Source: an uncultured Chitinophagaceae bacterium
GTDB taxonomy: Bacteria; Bacteroidota; Bacteroidia; Chitinophagales; Chitinophagaceae
Direction: 5' to 3'
Assembly (NCBI GenBank): GCA_937900675.1
Contig: CALCEA010000118.1
Span: 1 to 19,610 of the forward strand
Length of the DNA stretch: 19,610 bases
Part shown: positions 15,079-19,610 of the stretch, in pieces
Numbering within the stretch: position 1 is the first letter of the stretch
How the letters are laid out: every line of letters begins with the position of its first letter
Program-made: the position numbers and the translations under genes
The notes under the pieces: generated by a model
The model's database searches: none
The model's input: the letters and a program-made list of their open reading frames with translations, nothing else
What the model was told of the DNA's origin: nothing

Positions 15079-17157
15079 ATGTACAATAAAGAACAAATAC
15101 AAGGGCTTCAGGCCGTTACGAAGGATTTCTTACAAAACCCACATAATATTGAATTAAATGCACTAAAGCAGGTGCTAAAATTTCACGAGTACCAATATTA
15201 TGTAGCAGCTAATCCATTAATAAGCGACTACGAATACGATAACTTATATCAACAATTACTTCAAATAGAAGCGGCTAATCCTGATTTAATTAGCGCTGAT
15301 TCACCTAGCCAGAGAGTAGGAAATAGTTTGAATCAACAATTTGAAACGATTCCACATTTGGTTCCTATGCTGAGTTTGGAGAATAGTTATAATGCAGATG
15401 ATTTAAATGATTTTGATCGCAAAGCAAAAGAAGGCGCTCAATTAGAAAATATCAATTATTGCGTTGAACCCAAATTTGATGGAGCGAGCATTTCCTTGGT
15501 TTATGAAAACGATATGTTAGTGAGAGCTTGTACCAGAGGTGATGGAGTTGCAGGTGAAGAAATCACTCAAAACATTAAACAAATCAGATCCATCCCTTTA
15601 AGCATTCCTTTATCTAGCTATGGAATTCAGCAAATGGAAATCAGAGGTGAAGTAATCATGAGTAAAAAATCTTTTGATGACTTTAATCAAAAATTAATTG
15701 CCAAACAATTACCAACTTTAGCCAATCCAAGAAATGCAGCAGCTGGGAGTCTTCGTATGAAGGATCCAAAAGAAGTGGCAGACAGAAATTTAGACGCATT
15801 TATTTACCATATTAGTTTTTATACCTTACAAACAGGTGCAAGCACCCCTGAATTATTAAAGACACATAGCGGTTCTTTAGAACTATTGTGGAATATGGGT
15901 TTCAGGTCTCCTCAAAAAGAAAAAAAATTAATCTCCAATATTGAAGGCGTTATTGATTTTTGTAAAGATTTTGAAATAGAAAGAGATAGTTTGCCTTATG
16001 AAATAGATGGCTTAGTAATTAAAATAAATGATTTTGCCTTGCAAGAAAAACTAGGCATGACATCACATCATCCAAGATGGGCCATTGCATATAAGTTTAA
16101 AGCTAGACAAGCCACAACTATTTTAGAAAATGTAGAATTTCAAGTGGGTAGAACCGGAGCGGTTACACCTGTTGCCAAATTACAACCTGTGGCTATTGGC
16201 GGCGTGACTGTCTCAAGTATCTCTATGCATAATGAAGAGTACATCAAAGAAAAAGATTTAAGATTAGGAGATACGGTGATTATTGAAAGAGCAGGAGATG
16301 TTATTCCTCAAATAGTTCAATCTATTGACTCACTCAGAAAAGGAACAGAAAAAATTATTGAATTCCCTACTCATTGTCCCGTTTGTGATGATGCATTAGA
16401 AAAAGAAGAAACTGAAGCGGTTTGGAGATGTAATAATCCTGCATGCACTGCACAAATTGTAGAACGAATGATCCATTTTGTAAGTAAAGATGCGATGGAT
16501 ATTAAAAGTTTTGGAGACGCTAATATTAGAAAGTTCTATGAGCTTGGTTTACTAAAAAATATTCCACAGATTTATCAATTGGACTTTGCACAAATTGGAC
16601 AACTAGAAGGTTTTGGTAAAAAAAGCGTTGATAATTTAAAAGCAGCTATAGAAGCCTCTAAACAACAACCTTTATACAGATTAATCTATGCTTTAGGTAT
16701 TCGTTATGTTGGAGAGACTACTGCTAAAACCATTGCAAGTCAAATTCATCATATATTAGATTTAGTGACATTAACCGAAGAGCAATTACAATCTTTTGAA
16801 GATGTTGGCGTAAAAGTAGCCAAGAGCATCAGACATTATTTTGCTGAGGAAAAGAATATTACTCTCATTAAAGAATTAGAAACGCTGGGTTTAAATATGA
16901 TTCAAACAAATGCAACTGCAGTAGATGGAAATTTATCTGGTTTGAATTTTTTATTTACAGGAACATTAACACAGTTAAAAAGATCAGAGGCAGAAGCTAT
17001 GGTAGAAGCCAGAGGTGGCCATATATTAAGTGGCGTGAGCAGTAAATTAAACTACTTAGTAGTAGGTGAAGATGCAGGAAGTAAATTAGAAAAAGCTAAA
17101 AAAATAGCCTCGATAAAAATTATATCTGAAGCAGAGTTTGTAGAATTAGTTAAATAA
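15079..17157 (+). CDS. ligA: NAD-dependent DNA ligase LigA
   Basis: LigA seals nicks in replication and repair using NAD. The 692-aa protein shows the full domain order: an Ia domain with YYVAANPLISDYEYD, an adenylation domain with the catalytic lysine K132 in EPKFDG, an OB fold, a Cys4 zinc finger (C433, C436, C451, C456), helix-hairpin-helix repeats (for example GFGKKSVDNL) and a C-terminal BRCT domain (about 612-690, with GLNFLFTGTL). The start at 15079 follows a -7 box by 15 bases. The last codons and the stop lie inside a perfect 19-bp inverted repeat. The gene converges on asd across a second hairpin. Confidence 0.97.
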   Translation: MYNKEQIQGLQAVTKDFLQNPHNIELNALKQVLKFHEYQYYVAANPLISDYEYDNLYQQLLQIEAANPDLISADSPSQRVGNSLNQQFETIPHLVPMLSLENSYNADDLNDFDRKAKEGAQLENINYCVEPKFDGASISLVYENDMLVRACTRGDGVAGEEITQNIKQIRSIPLSIPLSSYGIQQMEIRGEVIMSKKSFDDFNQKLIAKQLPTLANPRNAAAGSLRMKDPKEVADRNLDAFIYHISFYTLQTGASTPELLKTHSGSLELLWNMGFRSPQKEKKLISNIEGVIDFCKDFEIERDSLPYEIDGLVIKINDFALQEKLGMTSHHPRWAIAYKFKARQATTILENVEFQVGRTGAVTPVAKLQPVAIGGVTVSSISMHNEEYIKEKDLRLGDTVIIERAGDVIPQIVQSIDSLRKGTEKIIEFPTHCPVCDDALEKEETEAVWRCNNPACTAQIVERMIHFVSKDAMDIKSFGDANIRKFYELGLLKNIPQIYQLDFAQIGQLEGFGKKSVDNLKAAIEASKQQPLYRLIYALGIRYVGETTAKTIASQIHHILDLVTLTEEQLQSFEDVGVKVAKSIRHYFAEEKNITLIKELETLGLNMIQTNATAVDGNLSGLNFLFTGTLTQLKRSEAEAMVEARGGHILSGVSSKLNYLVVGEDAGSKLEKAKKIASIKIISEAEFVELVK

Positions 17158-17186
17158 AAAATTTATTTAACTAATTCTACTTTTAT
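17140..17186 (+). terminator. 19-bp perfect hairpin containing the ligA stop codon
   Basis: GTAGAATTAGTTAAATAAA (17140-17158) and TTTATTTAACTAATTCTAC (17162-17180) are exact reverse complements separated by AAA. TTTTAT follows at 17181-17186. The left arm encodes the last residues (E-L-V-K) and the TAA stop. It resembles an AT-rich intrinsic terminator, but the terminating ribosome would cover its 5' arm. Confidence 0.65.
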
Positions 17187-17199
17187 CTAATGATTTTTT

Positions 17200-17226
17200 C
17201 GAGGACCCCAATAAACGGGGTCCTCG
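17200..17226. terminator. GC-rich hairpin between convergent ligA and asd
   Basis: CGAGGACCCC (17200-17209) pairs perfectly with GGGGTCCTCG (17217-17226) around a 7-base loop. Downstream bases are moderately T-rich on the plus strand (ATTTGTTTG) but A-rich on the minus strand, so it fits termination of ligA better than of asd. It ends 11 bases from the asd stop and may protect the 3' end of either mRNA. Confidence 0.75.
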
Positions 17227-17237
17227 ATTTGTTTGTA

Positions 17238-18236
17238 CTAAATGATATTTTTAGCGGCCAAATACTCTGCAATTTGTACTGCATTGGTTGCAGCACCCTT
17301 GCGTAAGTTATCGCTCACAATCCACATGTTTAAAGTCTTCGCTTGTGTTTCATCTCTTCTTAAACGACCAACAAACACTTCGTCTTTTTCATGCGCCCAT
17401 AAAGGCATTGGATAAAACTGCGCCGCATCATCTTGTTGAACTACAACTCCTGGAGCAGCAGCTAATTCGGCAATTACTTCTTTTAAATCAAATTCGTTTT
17501 CAAATTCTACATTCACACTCTCACTATGTCCACCCATTACTGGAATTCTAACAGTGGTAGCAGTTACTTTGATAGAATCATCTTGCATAATTTTGCAAGT
17601 CTCTTTAACCATTTTCATTTCCTCTTTAGTATAGCCATTCTCTAAGAAAACATCAATCTGAGGAATTGCGTTTAAATCAATCTGATATTTATACGCCATT
17701 TCTTCAGCTGCCAATGTTTTTCCTGCGCGCTCTTCCATTAATTGATCCACAGCTTTCTTACCAGTACCAGTTACACTTTGATAAGTGCTCACTACTACTC
17801 TTTTAATTTTGTATTTAGCATGCAATGGTTGTAAGGCCACTACCATTTGAATAGTAGAACAGTTTGGATTAGCAATAATCATATCTTCTGCAGTTAATGC
17901 AGAAGCATTCACTTCTGGTACTACTAATTTTTTTGTTGGATCCATTCTCCAAGCAGAAGAATTATCAATCACGCGAATACCTGCAGCAGCAAATTTAGGA
18001 GCCCATTCTGTTGAAGTACCACCGCCGGCTGAAAATATAGCAACAGCAGGTTTAGCTGCAATTCCTTCTTCCATTCCAACTACCTTATACGCTTTTCCTT
18101 TAAACATCACTTCCTTACCAGCAGATCTAGCAGAAGCTACTGGGATTAATTCAGTTACTGGAAAATTTCTTTCAGCTAGTACTTGTAACATTTTTGTGCC
18201 TACTAGCCCTGTGGCACCTACAACTGCAACACGCAT
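17238..18236 (-). CDS. asd: Aspartate-semialdehyde dehydrogenase
   Basis: Asd reduces aspartyl phosphate to aspartate semialdehyde with NADPH, the branch point to lysine/diaminopimelate, threonine and methionine. The 332-aa protein has the N-terminal Rossmann motif GATGLVG (residues 7-13), the catalytic cysteine C126 in NPNCSTIQ, the SVTGTGK loop and the RIPVMGGHSE segment with the catalytic histidine. Length and motifs fit the single-domain bacterial enzyme. It is the second leftward gene after the PfkB-family kinase. The 204 bases upstream hold a promoter, a 14-codon reading frame and competing hairpins ending in a terminator, so its expression is probably set by attenuation (inference). 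No TAnnTTTG box lies between that terminator and the asd start. Confidence 0.96.
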   Translation of the reverse strand: MRVAVVGATGLVGTKMLQVLAERNFPVTELIPVASARSAGKEVMFKGKAYKVVGMEEGIAAKPAVAIFSAGGGTSTEWAPKFAAAGIRVIDNSSAWRMDPTKKLVVPEVNASALTAEDMIIANPNCSTIQMVVALQPLHAKYKIKRVVVSTYQSVTGTGKKAVDQLMEERAGKTLAAEEMAYKYQIDLNAIPQIDVFLENGYTKEEMKMVKETCKIMQDDSIKVTATTVRIPVMGGHSESVNVEFENEFDLKEVIAELAAAPGVVVQQDDAAQFYPMPLWAHEKDEVFVGRLRRDETQAKTLNMWIVSDNLRKGAATNAVQIAEYLAAKNII

Positions 18237-18286
18237 GATGATTGGGTTTTATTTTTAATATTTATTTTTTGGGTATGATGATTAAC

Positions 18287-18315
18287 AAAAAAGCCTTCCG
18301 AATTAAGGAAGGCTT
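18287..18315 (-). terminator. Intrinsic terminator upstream of asd (attenuator hairpin)
   Basis: Read leftward, AAGCCTTCC (18315-18307) pairs with GGAAGGCTT (18299-18291) around the 7-base loop TTAATTC. The run continues as T to 18287, giving six T in a row from the stem end. It stands between the kinase stop (18441) and the asd start (18236). It would also end the kinase transcript. Confidence 0.85.
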
Positions 18316-18355
18316 CTGAGTATATTTATTAGCATACAAACAATCAGACCTTCCT
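18306..18355 (-). promoter_or_regulatory. Candidate antiterminator of the asd leader
   Basis: Read leftward, AGGAAGGTCTGA (18355-18344) can pair with TCAGA (18319-18315) and CCTTCCT (18312-18306), with a 2-base bulge between these two parts: 5 plus 7 base pairs. It uses CCTTCC at 18312-18307, the 5' arm of the terminator, so the two structures exclude each other. The GGAAGG strand begins two bases after the stop codon of the leader reading frame. Confidence 0.6.
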
Positions 18356-18356
18356 C

Positions 18357-18401
18357 TTAGAGTGGTTTCTTAATTTGTTTTGTATGTTTATTTTTCATCA
18401 T
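18357..18401 (-). CDS. Candidate leader peptide of asd (14 aa, Lys-rich)
   Basis: The frame encodes MMKNKHTKQIKKPL and stops with TAA at 18359-18357. Five of 14 residues are lysine (codons 3, 5, 8, 11, 12), with one threonine and two methionines, all products of the pathway that Asd feeds. The ATG lies 7 bases after an exact TAATTTTG box, so the transcript would begin close to the start codon. A ribosome at the stop codon would cover the first strand of the antiterminator; one stalled on the lysine codons would leave it free. The region is AT-rich, so lysine AAA codons could arise by chance. Translation is not proven. Confidence 0.55.
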   Translation of the reverse strand: MMKNKHTKQIKKPL

Positions 18402-18408
18402 GATGAAA

Positions 18409-18440
18409 CAAAATTAATTGGATGATCTCAATTGACCAAA
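18409..18440 (-). promoter_or_regulatory. Promoter of the asd leader transcript
   Basis: Read leftward: TTTG (18440-18437), a 20-base spacer, then TAATTTTG (18416-18409). Both elements and the spacing match the Bacteroidota consensus TTTG-N19-21-TAnnTTTG exactly. It begins one base after the kinase stop codon and fires straight into the leader frame and terminator. Confidence 0.75.
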
Positions 18441-19361
18441 TTAAACTAATTCGATATCAAAATTAACCAGCTGAACAAACGATTGTACGCGTTCTTTAAT
18501 ATCGTCCACATTGATCTCAGTTAATCTTTGAGTACCAAATTTTTCTACACAGAAACTTGCCATTGCACTTCCTAAAATAATAGCAGACTTCATGTTTTCA
18601 AAAGAAATATCTTTTGTTCTTGCTAAGTGCGCAACAAAGCCACCAGCAAAAGTATCACCAGCGCCAGTTGGATCAAACACTTCCTCTAAAGGCAATGCTG
18701 GAGCAAAGAATACTTCATCTTTATGGAATAATAATGCACCATGTTCTCCTTTTTTAATGATTAAGTATTTAGGACCCATGGTCATGATCTTCTTAGCAGC
18801 TTTCACTAAACTATACTCACCACTCAATTGACGCGCTTCACTATCGTTCACCAATAATACATCTACTAAACTAATGGTATGCTTTAAATCGTCCATCATA
18901 ATTTCCATCCAGAAATTCATAGTATCCATTACAATTAGTTTTGGACGATTTTTGATTTGCTTGATAACACTACTTTGTACGCCAGGTACTAAATTACCCA
19001 ACATTAAAATTTCGCAGTCTTGATAACTATCTGGAACTACTGGTTGGAAATTTTCCAACACATTTAATTGTGTATCTAAAGTATCGCGAGTGTTCATATC
19101 TAAATGATACTTACCACTCCAAAAAAATGTTTTTTCGTCTTTCTTTATTTGAACACCTTCTAAAGTTACTCCTCTATTGGTTAGAGCATCTAATTCTGAT
19201 TGTGGGAAATCACCCCCAACAACTGAGATTTGTTTTACTGGTGTAAAATTGGATGCGCACCAAGCAATATATGTTGCAGCGCCACCAATAATTTTATCAC
19301 TTTTCCCAAAGGGAGTTTCTATAGCATCAAATGCCATTGATCCAACAACTACTAAAGACAT
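18441..19361 (-). CDS. PfkB/ribokinase-family sugar or nucleoside kinase
   Basis: The 306-aa protein is a cytoplasmic kinase of the PfkB family, which phosphorylates sugars or nucleosides with ATP. The first signature GGAATYIA (26-33) and the second signature DPTGAGDTFAGG (230-241, catalytic base D236) are intact. The NDSEARQL and IIKKGEHGALL segments are typical. The substrate cannot be told from sequence; similar Bacteroidota proteins are labelled sugar kinase or adenosine-kinase-like without firm proof. The gene is followed at once by the asd leader promoter. Its own promoter is probably TAGTTTCG upstream. It has no metabolic partner nearby apart from asd, with which it shares no evident pathway. 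Confidence 0.9.
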   Translation of the reverse strand: MSLVVVGSMAFDAIETPFGKSDKIIGGAATYIAWCASNFTPVKQISVVGGDFPQSELDALTNRGVTLEGVQIKKDEKTFFWSGKYHLDMNTRDTLDTQLNVLENFQPVVPDSYQDCEILMLGNLVPGVQSSVIKQIKNRPKLIVMDTMNFWMEIMMDDLKHTISLVDVLLVNDSEARQLSGEYSLVKAAKKIMTMGPKYLIIKKGEHGALLFHKDEVFFAPALPLEEVFDPTGAGDTFAGGFVAHLARTKDISFENMKSAIILGSAMASFCVEKFGTQRLTEINVDDIKERVQSFVQLVNFDIELV

Positions 19362-19383
19362 GTATTTTGTTTTTTTTCAGCTG

Positions 19384-19391
19384 CGAAACTA
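19384..19391 (-). promoter_or_regulatory. Probable -7 promoter box of the PfkB-family kinase gene
   Basis: Read leftward this is TAGTTTCG, one mismatch from TAnnTTTG, 22 bases before the ATG at 19361. No -33 element is apparent. Confidence 0.35.
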
Positions 19392-19490
19392 CGATTTTTT
19401 TATTCAGTAAAGGGTCTTAAACACAACTGCTTGATAATCAAAAACTAACAAAATTGACTAATAATTTAAAAAATTTGAATAATTTATGGT

Positions 19491-19519
19491 ATTTGTTCTA
19501 TAAATTTGCACTAACAAAT
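19491..19519 (+). promoter_or_regulatory. Promoter and candidate operator of the tetR-family gene
   Basis: TAAATTTG (19501-19508) is an exact -7 box 29 bases before the ATG. A possible TTTG lies 23 bases further upstream (19474-19477). The perfect inverted repeat ATTTGTT (19491-19497) and AACAAAT (19513-19519) brackets the box with a 15-base gap. This is where an autorepressing TetR-type dimer could bind. Operator function is inference. Confidence 0.5.
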
Positions 19520-19537
19520 CACTTAAATATTAGTTTT

Positions 19538-19610
19538 ATGGCTAGGATCAAGACCGAAAAGAATATATCTAGAAAGGATGTAATTGTTAGTAAAGCAGCC
19601 ACATTATTTA
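19538..19610 (+). CDS. TetR/AcrR-family transcriptional regulator (5' end only)
   Basis: Only 24 codons are in the window: MARIKTEKNISRKDVIVSKA followed by ATLF. This fits the start of a TetR-type helix-turn-helix domain, in which a basic N-terminal arm leads into helix 1 with the pattern I-x-x-A-A-x-L-F. The rest, including the recognition helix and ligand domain, lies beyond the right edge, so neither ligand nor targets can be inferred. The gene is divergent from the PfkB-family kinase across 176 bases that contain only the two promoters and the inverted repeat. Confidence 0.7.
   Translation, partial: MARIKTEKNISRKDVIVSKAATLF

Noticed and set aside
18287..18315. Hairpin as nothing more than the 3' terminator of the PfkB-family kinase gene
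   Set aside because: It may serve that too, but a consensus promoter lies between the kinase stop and the hairpin and no promoter lies after it, so asd transcription must pass through it.
18357..18440. asd upstream region as a lysine riboswitch
   Set aside because: The leader is far too short for the multi-helix lysine aptamer, and a short reading frame plus two simple hairpins explains it better.

Overview
The window is ordinary chromosomal DNA of a low-GC member of the Bacteroidota, most likely Chitinophagaceae (family placement is inference). Three things point there. A gliding lipoprotein GldH is present. Several proteins have the Bacteroidota form: a Cys/Gly-rich RicT/PSP1 protein, a zinc-less delta-prime clamp-loader subunit, and an arginase-like protein with degenerate metal sites. 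Most transcription units are preceded by a -7 box resembling TAnnTTTG, the Bacteroidota sigma-factor signature, and Shine-Dalgarno sequences are not evident. I see no mobile element, CRISPR array, rRNA or tRNA.

Layout. 163-5424 is a rightward run of DNA repair, competence and replication genes: radA, a comF-family gene, an exported glutathione peroxidase, holB-like delta-prime and ricT. It ends at a strong bidirectional terminator (5423-5459). Facing it is a leftward pair: an M3 oligoendopeptidase gene and a small exported plug-like protein. mutL (7544-9385) is divergent from the peptidase, with two back-to-back -7 boxes one base apart. It converges on a long leftward unit read yicC - gldH - histidine kinase - arginase-like - PBP4-type D-Ala-D-Ala carboxypeptidase (14217 to 9420), joined by overlaps or short gaps. 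A leftward Nudix/winged-helix regulator and rightward ligA share a divergent promoter region. ligA ends in a perfect 19-bp inverted repeat that contains its own stop codon, followed by a GC-rich hairpin. Leftward asd and a PfkB-family sugar kinase follow, and the right edge holds the start of a TetR-family regulator.

The most interesting element is the 204-base gap between the kinase and asd. It holds a near-perfect Bacteroidota promoter, a 14-codon Lys-rich reading frame starting almost at the predicted transcription start, and two mutually exclusive hairpins, the second an intrinsic terminator. This is the architecture of ribosome-mediated transcription attenuation. It would place aspartate-semialdehyde dehydrogenase, the branch point to Lys/DAP, Thr and Met, under amino-acid control. 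The proposal rests on sequence pattern alone.

Other points worth a second look are: apparently leaderless starts at radA and holB, a MutL with a changed endonuclease motif, degenerate active sites in the arginase-like and Nudix proteins, a candidate autoregulatory operator over the tetR promoter, and a free-standing TonB-plug-like mini-protein.
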